Below are positions 25,006 through 32,617 of a DNA stretch of 36,613 nt, one piece after another. A program made the position numbers and the translations under genes. Source of the DNA: Alistipes sp. (lineage in GTDB: Bacteria > Bacteroidota > Bacteroidia > Bacteroidales > Rikenellaceae); contig JAFQTX010000004.1 of assembly GCA_017408825.1 (NCBI GenBank), positions 1 through 36,613 of the forward strand. The letters run 5' to 3'. Under the pieces are notes generated by a model. That model ran no database searches and was not told where the DNA came from. It was given only the letters and a program-made list of their open reading frames with translations. Each line of letters opens with the position of its first letter. Position 1 is the stretch's first letter.

Positions 25006-25428
25006 ATGCCACGACTCATTGCCATAGACTACGGCACTAAGCGTACGGGGTTGGCCGTAAGCGACCCGCTGGGTATCATCGCCTCGCCACTCGAGACTGT
25101 CGATACCAAGCAACTGGAGCGCTACCTCGCCGACTACTTTAAGCGTGAGGATGTCTCTACCATCGTTGTGGGATACCCTCGACAGATGAGCGGTGCGCCC
25201 TCGGAGACTATGCGCTATATACAACCTCTTATGGGTCGTCTGCGCCATGCATACCCCGATAAGCAGGTCGTGGCCTACGATGAGCGCTTCACGTCGGTAC
25301 TTGCCCAGCGTACTATTCGTGAGAGCGGCATAGGTAAGATGGCACGCCGTGATAAGGCGCTTGTGGATAAGGTCTCGGCAGCAATAATCCTCCAGGACTA
25401 TATGGCTTCGATAAATGAGTTTAGGTAA
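25006..25428 (+). CDS. ruvX: RuvX/YqgF pre-16S rRNA nuclease
   Basis: This 140-residue protein belongs to the YqgF/RuvX RNase H-like family, which acts in pre-16S rRNA 5-prime-end processing and was earlier described as a Holliday junction resolvase. IDYGTKRTGLAVSD at the start supplies the first acidic residue; VVGYP and YDERFTS are further family motifs, and a late Asp precedes SAAIILQDY. Same operon as glyQS; def follows after 41 bp. Confidence 0.94.
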   Translation: MPRLIAIDYGTKRTGLAVSDPLGIIASPLETVDTKQLERYLADYFKREDVSTIVVGYPRQMSGAPSETMRYIQPLMGRLRHAYPDKQVVAYDERFTSVLAQRTIRESGIGKMARRDKALVDKVSAAIILQDYMASINEFR

Positions 25429-25469
25429 GAAAAACAACGACGATAATTATTTATTACTAATTGTAGAAG

Positions 25470-26018
25470 ATGATATACCCAATCGTAATATACGGCTCGC
25501 AGATTTTGCGTAACGAGTCTGTGGATATCACCCCCGACTACCCAGAGCTTAAGAAACTTATCGATGATATGTGGACTACGCTCGCTGAGGCTGAGGGAGT
25601 GGGTCTTGCAGCACCACAGATAGGCAAGAACATACGCCTATTCATCGTTGATTGCACACCTTGGGGCGAGGATGATCCTACGCTTGCAGATTACCGCAAG
25701 GTATTTATCAATGCCCAGATATATGAGCGCTCGGAGGAGACAGCGCTCTTTGAGGAGGGTTGCCTATCGCTCCCCGGCCTACATGAGAACGTACGTCGCT
25801 CTGTGACTATCCGTATGCGCTACCTCGATGAGAACTTCGTGGAGCACGACGAGGAGTTTACAGGCAAGCCAGCACGTGTAATCCAGCATGAGTATGACCA
25901 TATCGAGGGCAAGGTCTTCACCGACCACCTTGCGCCCCTGCGCCGCAACCTTATTAAGAATAAGTTGCAGAAGATGGCACGTGGGTCGTATCGTGCGGCG
26001 TACAAAACAAAACGATAA
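25470..26018 (+). CDS. def: Peptide deformylase
   Basis: This 182-residue metalloenzyme removes the formyl group from new proteins. All three motifs are intact: GVGLAAPQ (43-50), EGCLSLPG with C98, and QHEYDHIEG with H140, E141 and H144. Length is normal. The TAA stop codon is shared with the start of palindromic element B. Confidence 0.97.
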   Translation: MIYPIVIYGSQILRNESVDITPDYPELKKLIDDMWTTLAEAEGVGLAAPQIGKNIRLFIVDCTPWGEDDPTLADYRKVFINAQIYERSEETALFEEGCLSLPGLHENVRRSVTIRMRYLDENFVEHDEEFTGKPARVIQHEYDHIEGKVFTDHLAPLRRNLIKNKLQKMARGSYRAAYKTKR

Positions 26019-26146
26019 TTTTCGATTATAAGGCCGCATCTGCGGTACATCCCCAAAAGTAAGAGACCTCGGGCTGTACGCTAAAGTACTATCCCGAGGC
26101 CTCTTCTTTTGCGATGCACCACATCTACGACCTTCTAATCAAAAAT
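26017..26146. repeat. Long palindromic element B
   Basis: A 130-bp element starting AATTTTCGATTATAAGGC (its first bases overlap the def stop) and ending in the near complement CCTTCTAATCAAAAAT. The central stem pairs AGAG-x-CCTCGGG with CCCGAGG-x-CTCT around an apex GTACGCTAAAGTAC. It abuts element C with no gap. It probably terminates the def transcript. Confidence 0.85.
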
Positions 26147-26276
26147 AATTTTCGACTATAAGGCAGACATCTACTTCCGCTAACAAAAAATGCCGTCAAT
26201 GGGACGTACGCTTTAGTACTACCCATCGACGGCATTTTTGCCGAGCGTTGTATCTGCAGCCTTCTAATCAAAAATT
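26147..26276. repeat. Long palindromic element C
   Basis: A 130-bp imperfect palindrome, AATTTTCGACTATAAGG to CCTTCTAATCAAAAATT. Its core stem pairs AAAAATGCCGTC with GACGGCATTTTT over ATGGG/CCCAT and an apex GTACGCTTTAGTAC. It has the same length as B and is in direct tandem with it. Confidence 0.9.
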
Positions 26277-26311
26277 GGGGCAGAGTGGGTTTAGGAAGTT
26301 TCAGTGGTGAT

Positions 26312-26435
26312 GGGGATTATGGGGATTATGGGGACGATGGGGACGATGGGGACGATGGGGACGATGGGGATTATTAACCTTAAATTCCCCAGTATCCCCA
26401 GTATCCCCAGTTTCCCCAGTTTCCCCACTATCCCT
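26312..26435. repeat. 9-bp-period G-rich and C-rich arrays facing each other
   Basis: Seven GGGG runs begin at 26312, 26321, 26330, 26339, 26348, 26357 and 26366 (units GGGGATTAT or GGGGACGAT). CCCC runs begin at 26387, 26396, 26405, 26414 and 26423, with a CCC at 26432 (units CCCCAGTAT or CCCCAGTTT). The two arms can partly pair, and the G arm could form a G-quadruplex. A decayed copy lies near 36189-36260. Confidence 0.9.
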
Positions 26436-26460
26436 CGTTAACAACCGTCTTAATTATTTT

Positions 26461-26524
26461 TAGGACCATTAGGACCATTAAGACCATTACGAGGTCGAGT
26501 ATCGGCTGTTGTCTCGGCCGTTGT
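26461..26524. repeat. GACCATTA triple repeat plus conserved tail
   Basis: Three 9-bp units (AGGACCATT, AGGACCATT, AAGACCATT) are followed by ACGAGGTCGAGTATCG and TTGTCTCGG. The same order and tail recur at 36285-36352, so this is the last part of a composite intergenic module. No gene is visible from 26019 to 26620. Confidence 0.8.
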
Positions 26525-26571
26525 TGCTCTTATCCGCAACCCTCAAGCTACTCTTAACTATACCTCACCAC

Positions 26572-26599
26572 AAAAAAAGACACCCCGCAGGGTGTCTTT
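26572..26599 (-). terminator. Terminator of the small outer-membrane protein gene
   Basis: A perfect 10-bp stem (26576-26585 with 26590-26599), a 4-nt loop and, on the minus strand, a run of seven T (26578-26572). It starts 22 bp after the stop codon. Confidence 0.9.
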
Positions 26600-26620
26600 A
26601 ACTCAAGATGAGCCTTCCGT

Positions 26621-27106
26621 TTAGAAGTTATATGTGCAAGTGATGCCGACGTTAGCAAAGCCCATATCGCGGAATGCAGCGTGTGAGTGACCACCACCGT
26701 AGCCAATACCTGGGCCAATTACAGGAGAGTAATCGAGAGATAGGCTTACTGGAGCGCCGTTGAATTTAATACCCAAACGAGCCATACCTGTTACACCTAC
26801 GTATGCGTAGTGCTCACGACCACCTACGTTAAGACCAATACCTGCATCAAAGAACCACTCACCTGCGCTTGGTGTCCAGTTCATAGTTGCAACATTCCAA
26901 TTGTGCATAATAGTGAAATCAGCAGTTACTGTGCCATGATCAATCCATGATGCGCCGAAGCGTGCCTCGAAATAATCACTGCCATTATAAGCATACTGGC
27001 CTACTGCCTGGAAACCTGAACCTATGCGAGCGCCGACTCTCCAATCCTGTGCAAAAGCACCTGTAGCCATAACTACTGCCACCAAAACGAGTAAAAGTTT
27101 TTTCAT
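26621..27106 (-). CDS. Small outer-membrane beta-barrel protein
   Basis: This 161-residue protein has a clear signal peptide (MKKLLLVLVAVVMATGAFA-Q) and an alternating aromatic/small-residue pattern of eight or so beta strands, ending in YNF as outer-membrane barrels do. No TonB or enzymatic motif is present. Similar small barrels of unknown role are common in Bacteroidales. It has its own promoter and terminator. Confidence 0.85.
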   Translation of the reverse strand: MKKLLLVLVAVVMATGAFAQDWRVGARIGSGFQAVGQYAYNGSDYFEARFGASWIDHGTVTADFTIMHNWNVATMNWTPSAGEWFFDAGIGLNVGGREHYAYVGVTGMARLGIKFNGAPVSLSLDYSPVIGPGIGYGGGHSHAAFRDMGFANVGITCTYNF

Positions 27107-27148
27107 AACGACAAATTTTTTGGTTAATAATTATTTTTTTTACGATTA

Positions 27149-27179
27149 CAAATATAAGATTAAAATATCAAATTTGCAA
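27149..27179 (-). promoter_or_regulatory. Promoter of the small outer-membrane protein gene
   Basis: On the minus strand, TTG (27179-27177) and the -7 box TATATTTG (27156-27149) are separated by 20 bp. The leader to the ATG is about 38 nt. Confidence 0.7.
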
Positions 27180-27228
27180 TAAATTTATAATACAACTCCA
27201 AAATATTTACATAGAAAACTGCATAATA

Positions 27229-27263
27229 TAGGCGCTGCGAAGAATAAATATTCGCAGCGCCTA
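27229..27263 (-). terminator. Terminator of the fibronectin-like lipoprotein gene
   Basis: A perfect 13-bp stem (27229-27241 with 27251-27263) and a 9-nt AT loop, starting about 20 bp after the stop codon on the minus strand. The T run beyond it is short. Confidence 0.75.
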
Positions 27264-27283
27264 CGTCACTTAAGTATTAATAC

Positions 27284-28851
27284 TTATGGATTATCGGTCG
27301 TAAATGGCTCAAGTTCGATGAACGACACTCCATTATCCATGTCAACAACCTTTATACACATTGTGTATGATGTGCTATACTTTAGGTAGTCCCACTTGTA
27401 GTCTACCTGCGACTCGAGGAACTGGCGCATAGAGTCGTGGCTGAGTCCAGGGATGAGCGAGAGCATACACTCCTCGTATGAGTCGTAGCCTGCCAAGGCA
27501 TACTTGCCATCCTTGATCTCCTGAAGGTTTGCGGTCTCCATCATAGCCACATAGCAGCACCATACATCATCGCCCAAGGTGCAATCGAACACAATACCAT
27601 TAACGTTTATCTCCTTGATATTAACCTCTACGGTACCCTGACCTGCTGCTTCGGCCTTGGTATGTACTTGTACAATCTCCACGCCGCCAAGCAGGTTATT
27701 CTCCTGACCCTCGCTATAATCCATCAGCGCAGCAAGAATAAGGTAGTCGGTAGACGAACTTACGTTCATCATATATCCCGGTACATACTCGCACATCTCG
27801 CCATTACGCCAGTCGAACGTGAGCGTACCCTCGAGCATAAAGCCATAGGTGACAACCCAAGCACCTGGGTTTGAGGCTGTCTGGTCGTAGACACGCTTGT
27901 CCACAACCGAGCAACGCCAATACTGACCCTCCTCGGCATTGATTCTAAAACGGAACGATGTAGATCCAACCTCAAGCACCTCGATAAGCTCCTTGCTTCC
28001 TGTGTTGTCGCCCTTAGGCACCGAGGCGCCAGACATTAGGCCATTGTATAGAGCCTGAATGCTCTTTTGTGTGCCATTCTCATCGTAGGTGAGCATAAGA
28101 TAGATCGAGTAGTAGCCATTGGCCACATCTACCGACACATAACCGTCAGTAAAGAGGTAGCCATTCTCATCTGATACACCATATGGAATGTAACCAGAGG
28201 TCTCGCTGTGGATGATAAATGGATCGTAAGAGTTGCCCACCGAATACTGGCCATATGGTAGGTAGCTGCTCATAGTCTCGTCAAGGGTGTAGAAGTCCAA
28301 GACGATGCGGTCGCCATTGTCACGTACCATCGTTACGTAGTAGTTGTATGGCTGATACCAGCGACCATCCTGAGTCTTTGTAATTACGATGTTCTCGACA
28401 CCATCAATATCGGGAAGCTCGGTATTACCACCATTACCACCATTGTCACTATTGCCACCATTGTCACCATTGCCACCGCCTGTCTCACCATCTTTAGAGG
28501 TGGTAAACTTTACACTCTCAGAGAGTACTGCACCCACGCTGTTACGTGCCGCAGCAATAACATAGTAGGTAGTCTCTGGTTCGAGGTCGTTAATTCTAAA
28601 GCCTACATCGCCACCTGTAACCTTACCTCCTTCGCTTAGAACCTGCTCAGCGGTAATCGTATCGCCATCGTAGAGCATATATGCATACTCGTCGGCGTTC
28701 TTGGTTACGATAGAGATTGTTGCCGAGGTGCTACCAACCTCGATAAGTGTGATGCTCACAGTGGGAGCAATGTTGTCGATGTTCTTCTGACAACTGTTGA
28801 GTGCCGTAATAGCACATATGGCTACGAAGAGCAGCCTAAAAAACGGTTCAT
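27284..28851 (-). CDS. Surface lipoprotein with Fn3-like domain; signal peptide apparently frameshifted
   Basis: The open frame encodes a lipobox (ITALNSC), a fibronectin type III-like domain (VGSTSATISIVTK to YYVIAAARNSVG), a Gly/Asn-rich linker and about 330 further beta-rich residues of unknown function. The natural start is the ATG at 28851, but it is one base out of frame: ATG-AAC-CG followed by six T (28843-28838). A seventh T would give MNRFFRLLFVAIC and a textbook lipoprotein signal of a 522-residue protein. Without it, translation would need a TTG at 28885 or GTG at 28879, or the ORF from 29023, which lies upstream of the promoter and inside the next gene. This is phase variation, a recent mutation or a sequencing error; I cannot tell which. 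Confidence 0.75.
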
Positions 28852-28889
28852 TATATAATAAGTTTAAGATTTGACACACCTTCAACGCA

Positions 28890-28897
28890 CAAAGGTA
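28890..28897 (-). promoter_or_regulatory. -7 box before the Fn3-like lipoprotein
   Basis: TACCTTTG on the minus strand, 38 bp before the ATG at 28851. A -33 TTTG is not clear. Its location supports the 28851 start region rather than 29023. Confidence 0.5.
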
Positions 28898-28914
28898 ATA
28901 AAATTTTCTAAATT

Positions 28915-29811
28915 CTACTCTTTGTGAGAGAATATTCCTCGAGATATGTTGTAGCGTAGGGCTATGAGATAGCGTGATTGCACAGGGCGATGTACCAGAC
29001 ATAGTGCGAGCGTGGCGCACCACTTAACCACCTCACCACAGTAGAGCCTAAGTCGTCTACCGTGGAGTGTGGCACGTCGTCTCTGGCTAACTCCCGTATT
29101 GAAGGCGAGGCGGCGGAAGTAGTCGAGCGTAAGTTTCTCCTCGGGAATTATGTGATACATTACGGCACGTGGGGCGTAGTAGCATGCAAAGTTGTGTTGT
29201 GCCATACGCTCGAATAGATCGCTCTCCTCGCCACCTATAAGGCGCTTTCCAGTGCGGCCTAACGAGGTGTCGAACACGCCTATTATATCAAATACTCTGC
29301 GGCGTATGGCCATATTGCCGCCACCAGGTATGCGTCCAGCGGGGAATAGCTTTACCTCAGCACCAAAGTCCATAGGATTGGCAATGGGTAGCTCGGCGTA
29401 GTGTGACATCCATCGTGGACGACCTGTGGGGTACTCAGCGATGATCTTACCACCAGCCGACATTGCCTCGGGGTGGCTGTCGAAAAGTTCAATATAGGCT
29501 GAGATAAACTCCGGACAAATGCGCTCGTCGTCGTCAATAAAGGCTACTATATCGCCTGTGGATAGCGCTATGCCAGCATTGCGTGCGTACGAGAGTCCTT
29601 GCTGAGCCTCAAACTTATAGCGTATGTTTAACTTAGGGTGCGAAGCACAAAACTCCTCAACACGCTGACGTGTTGCATCTTTCGAGTTGTTGTCCACAAC
29701 GATGCACTCCCACTCCTCGGTGGAGTGTTGTTGCTCGGCTACGGAGCGTAGCGTGACGAGCAGTTGCTCGCAGCGATTATATGTAGCTATGACAAGCGAT
29801 AGACGTATCAT
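28915..29811 (-). CDS. Family 2 (GT-A) glycosyltransferase
   Basis: A 298-residue inverting glycosyltransferase. LSLVIATYNRCEQL begins the GT-A fold, VVDNNSKD binds the nucleotide, FIDDDER (D93-D95) is the metal-binding DxD region, and GGGNMAIRR plus GGEESDLFERM form the acceptor/catalytic part. Donor and acceptor are unknown; no other polysaccharide genes are near, so a role in surface-glycan or protein glycosylation is open. Divergent from gph. Confidence 0.92.
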   Translation of the reverse strand: MIRLSLVIATYNRCEQLLVTLRSVAEQQHSTEEWECIVVDNNSKDATRQRVEEFCASHPKLNIRYKFEAQQGLSYARNAGIALSTGDIVAFIDDDERICPEFISAYIELFDSHPEAMSAGGKIIAEYPTGRPRWMSHYAELPIANPMDFGAEVKLFPAGRIPGGGNMAIRRRVFDIIGVFDTSLGRTGKRLIGGEESDLFERMAQHNFACYYAPRAVMYHIIPEEKLTLDYFRRLAFNTGVSQRRRATLHGRRLRLYCGEVVKWCATLALCLVHRPVQSRYLIALRYNISRGIFSHKE

Positions 29812-29815
29812 AGCA

Positions 29816-29852
29816 CAAAGATACGAATTTTTCGAAAAAAGTGATAACTTTG
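29816..29852. promoter_or_regulatory. Back-to-back promoters for glycosyltransferase and gph
   Basis: In the 45-bp gap, TATCTTTG lies on the minus strand at 29823-29816, 4 nt before the glycosyltransferase ATG (29811). TAACTTTG lies on the plus strand at 29845-29852, 4 nt before the gph ATG (29857). With the usual distance from -7 box to start site, both mRNAs would begin at or next to the ATG. Neither has a good -33 box. Confidence 0.65.
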
Positions 29853-29856
29853 CACT

Positions 29857-30516
29857 ATGAAATACGACCTTGTAATATTTGACCTTGATGGCACGTTGCT
29901 AAATACAATTGGTGACCTGGCTGCCTCCGTAGACTATGTTATGCGCTCACGTAACCTCCCTGAGCATACCGATGCCGAGTATCGACAGATGGTCGGTGGT
30001 GGCATCAAGCGCCTTGTGGAGCGTGCCTTACCCGAGGATTTGGCCCAAGATGAGGCATATGTCGAGGAGTGCGTAGCGCAGTTTAGACGCTACTATGTCG
30101 ATAATATTGATCGCCATACCGAGCCTTACGATGGTATACACTCGCTACTTGCCGAGCTTAGGGCGTGTGGCGTGAAGGTCGCTGTGGCCTCGAATAAGTT
30201 TCAGTACGGCACAGATCGCCTTGTGGCTAAGTTTTTTGGTGACATCGACTTTGTAGCCATCGAGGGTAATCGTGAGGGTGCACCGTTAAAGCCCGATCCA
30301 CAAATCGTGCATAATATCTTGCAGACGGCCAATGTTAATCCCGAGCGTGCCATAATGGTGGGTGACTCTGGGATAGATATTCGTACCGCACGAGCCGCTG
30401 GCATCGAGTCAGTGGGTGTGGCGTGGGGCTTCCGCTTTGCCGAAGAGCTTTACGATGCGGGGGCTACAAAGGTTGTATCTACCTCTTCACAGTTGCGTAA
30501 CCTGCTCTTTGATTAG
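29857..30516 (+). CDS. gph: HAD-family phosphoglycolate phosphatase-like hydrolase
   Basis: This 219-residue HAD phosphatase has motif I FDLDGTLLNT (nucleophile D9, acid D11), a helical cap, motif II VAVASNK, motif III lysine in LKPDP and motif IV MVGDSGIDIRTARAAG. These are typical of Gph/PGP-type enzymes, but the substrate is not certain. It ends 3 bp from the convergent sigma-54-type gene with no visible terminator. Confidence 0.88.
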   Translation: MKYDLVIFDLDGTLLNTIGDLAASVDYVMRSRNLPEHTDAEYRQMVGGGIKRLVERALPEDLAQDEAYVEECVAQFRRYYVDNIDRHTEPYDGIHSLLAELRACGVKVAVASNKFQYGTDRLVAKFFGDIDFVAIEGNREGAPLKPDPQIVHNILQTANVNPERAIMVGDSGIDIRTARAAGIESVGVAWGFRFAEELYDAGATKVVSTSSQLRNLLFD

Positions 30517-30519
30517 TGG

Positions 30520-31656
30520 TTAGATGTGGCAATAGCGATCTACGGTTTCGGCTGTGATCTGCTTGTCGCTAAGTATTATAAGGCGCTCTACGACATTGTG
30601 TAGCTCACGAATGTTCCCTGTCCAACGTCGATGTTCAAGCCTCTCCACAGCATCGTGGTCGATGCTCTTATACTCAATGTTGTAGCGTCCACATATCTCG
30701 CCGATAAAGTGGTTTACGAGTAGTCCTATATCCTCCTGACGCTCACGCAGAGGTGGCACGTCGATCTCAATGACGCTTAGACGGTGGTAGAGGTCCTCAC
30801 GGAAGTTGCCGATCTCTATCTCGTGGCGAATATCCTTGTTGGTGGCCGCTACTACACGTACATCTACGGGAATATCACGATCGCCACCTACGCGCGTAAT
30901 CTTATTCTCTTGCAAGGCACGTAGTACTTTGGCCTGTGCCGAGAGTGCCATATCGCCAATCTCATCCATAAAGAGTGTGCCTCCGTCAGCAAGCTCGAAC
31001 TTCCCCTTGCGCTGCTTTATCGCCGAGGTGAACGACCCCTTTTCGTGGCCGAACAACTCACTCTCGATAAGCTCGGCAGGGATGGCTGCACAGTTTACCT
31101 CAACAAAGGGGGCGGCCGAGCGAGCACTCTTGAGGTGTAGCCAGCGTGCTACAAGCTCCTTGCCTGTGCCATTTTCGCCTAAGACCAGTACACGAGCATC
31201 CGACGGAGCCACACGACTGATCATTCGGCGCACGTGCTCGATAGCCTCAGACGTGCCGATGATAGGTTGCGTTGAGGTGTTTGTGCGTCGGGGGTGTGTG
31301 CGTTGGGTTGTTCGCTGCGCTATGCTTTGAGACGCTTCGAGCGTGAAACTACGCACTCTCTCAAGAAGTAGGTTCATATTTATAGGTAGAGTTAGATAGT
31401 CGATAGCGCCACGTCGCAGGGCCTCTACGGCCGAGTCGATCGAGGGGTTGGCTGCTACCACTATTCGGGGTAGCGACAACTCTTTAAGCTCGATGTCGTC
31501 GCCCGTGATAGCGAGGTCGATATCTTTGGTGCGACATAGCTCCTCGGCTTCACTCTCGTCGAGAAGTTCGTAGGTCATAAAATTCTCAAACCGCAGCCGC
31601 TCACCGAGTGAGTTTAGCATACTTTTCGACTTGAAGATAAGTAAAATTTTTGTCAT
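30520..31656 (-). CDS. Sigma-54-type AAA+ regulator with pseudo-receiver and no HTH
   Basis: A 378-residue NtrC-like protein. Residues 1-105 have a receiver fold, but the phosphoacceptor position is glycine (DLAITG, G52), and the conserved lysine before the cis-proline is leucine (YLTLPI), so it should not be phosphorylated. The AAA+ domain (about 132-360) has Walker A GENGTGKE (160-167), the loop GSFTSA (207-212; consensus GAFTGA), Walker B GTLFMDEIGD and the arginine fingers region FREDLYHRL. It stops at residue 378 after NIRELHNVVERLI, without a Fis-type DNA-binding domain. No histidine kinase is adjacent. It may activate sigma-54 RNA polymerase from solution or have another AAA+ role. Confidence 0.9.
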   Translation of the reverse strand: MTKILLIFKSKSMLNSLGERLRFENFMTYELLDESEAEELCRTKDIDLAITGDDIELKELSLPRIVVAANPSIDSAVEALRRGAIDYLTLPINMNLLLERVRSFTLEASQSIAQRTTQRTHPRRTNTSTQPIIGTSEAIEHVRRMISRVAPSDARVLVLGENGTGKELVARWLHLKSARSAAPFVEVNCAAIPAELIESELFGHEKGSFTSAIKQRKGKFELADGGTLFMDEIGDMALSAQAKVLRALQENKITRVGGDRDIPVDVRVVAATNKDIRHEIEIGNFREDLYHRLSVIEIDVPPLRERQEDIGLLVNHFIGEICGRYNIEYKSIDHDAVERLEHRRWTGNIRELHNVVERLIILSDKQITAETVDRYCHI

Positions 31657-31886
31657 AGTTTGTATTTGTAAATAATTTGCATTTACTTTGTAGTGTAATT
31701 CCGAGGTTAATCGGTTCGATAGTTGTTATCCCCAGATGCAATATCTACAGCGGGGTAAACCAGGGTAAAGGTGCTACTATTTATCCATAGGTGCAAGCCG
31801 CCACGGTGAGTTTGAGCCTAATTGAATTAGTTAATGACTCGAATAGAATGTTTCGTCGAGCATATGTCTATGTAAACAGCAAGATT
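31657..31886. other. Intergenic region between divergent genes
   Basis: A 230-bp gap upstream of both the sigma-54-type gene and the DUF4290 gene. I see no convincing ORF, hairpin or full promoter; TTTACTTTG near 31683 is a partial -7 match. An in-frame GTG at 31791 extends the DUF4290 ORF, but the extension has no family match. Confidence 0.5.
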
Positions 31887-32555
31887 ATGAGAAAGAATTA
31901 TAACTATACGCGTCGCAAGCTCTACCTGCCAGAGTATGGCCGTCATATCCACGAGATGGTAGACTCGTTGCATCAGATCGAGGATCGTGCAGAGCGCACC
32001 CGTCAGGCTAAGGCGGTGATTGCGGTGATGGGTAATCTTAACCCTATGTTGCGTGATACTGAGGAGTTTAAGCATAAGTTGTGGGATCACCTCTACATAA
32101 TGTCCGATTTTCAGCTTGATGTCGATTCGCCATATACGCAACCTTCACGCCAAGATCTGACCATCCGCCCCGAAAAGTTGCCTTATCCCCAGACACGAAT
32201 ACTCTTTAAGCACTACGGCAAGTACACCCAGCAGCTGGTGCGCCATATTGCCGAGAAGTCGAAGAGCTGCGATACCGAGCAGGAGATACTCAACATCGCT
32301 CGTTATATGCGTACTAAGAGCTATGAGTTCAATAACGAGCACCCCAACAACGACTCTATCGTGCGTGACATACGTATAATGTCGGGTGGTGAGGTCGATG
32401 TCGATCTCTCGGAGATCACAAATATGCGTAGCGAGTATCGTCAGCACTCATCGTCGCAGCGTGGTGCTAAGGGCAAGAAACCACAGCACGCCAATCAGCG
32501 AAAGATGCAGAAGGGTGGTGCGAAGAATAGTGCTCGTCATCACCAGCATAGATAA
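31887..32555 (+). CDS. DUF4290 family protein
   Basis: A 222-residue protein typical of Bacteroidetes. The N terminus (YNYTRRKLYLPEYGRHIHEMV, then EDRAERTRQAKAVI and MGNLNPMLRD, FKHKLWDHLYIMSDF) is the DUF4290 signature. The C terminus is a low-complexity basic Lys/His/Gln tail (about 180-222). I start at the ATG at 31887, where homology begins. Function unknown; first gene of an operon leading to thyA and folA. Confidence 0.88.
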   Translation: MRKNYNYTRRKLYLPEYGRHIHEMVDSLHQIEDRAERTRQAKAVIAVMGNLNPMLRDTEEFKHKLWDHLYIMSDFQLDVDSPYTQPSRQDLTIRPEKLPYPQTRILFKHYGKYTQQLVRHIAEKSKSCDTEQEILNIARYMRTKSYEFNNEHPNNDSIVRDIRIMSGGEVDVDLSEITNMRSEYRQHSSSQRGAKGKKPQHANQRKMQKGGAKNSARHHQHR

Positions 32556-32617
32556 CCACTTTTTAGGTAGAAGAGTATATTTTTGTGGCCCTCGGGCCGA
32601 GCATTGAAAGAGAGATA

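Noticed and set aside
26312-26435. CRISPR-like array
   Set aside because: Units are 9 bp and contiguous, with no unique spacers and no cas genes nearby.
27284-29023. Full-length 579-residue reading of the Fn3-like lipoprotein from 29023
   Set aside because: The first ~60 residues lie inside the glycosyltransferase gene and upstream of the promoter, and would bury the lipobox.
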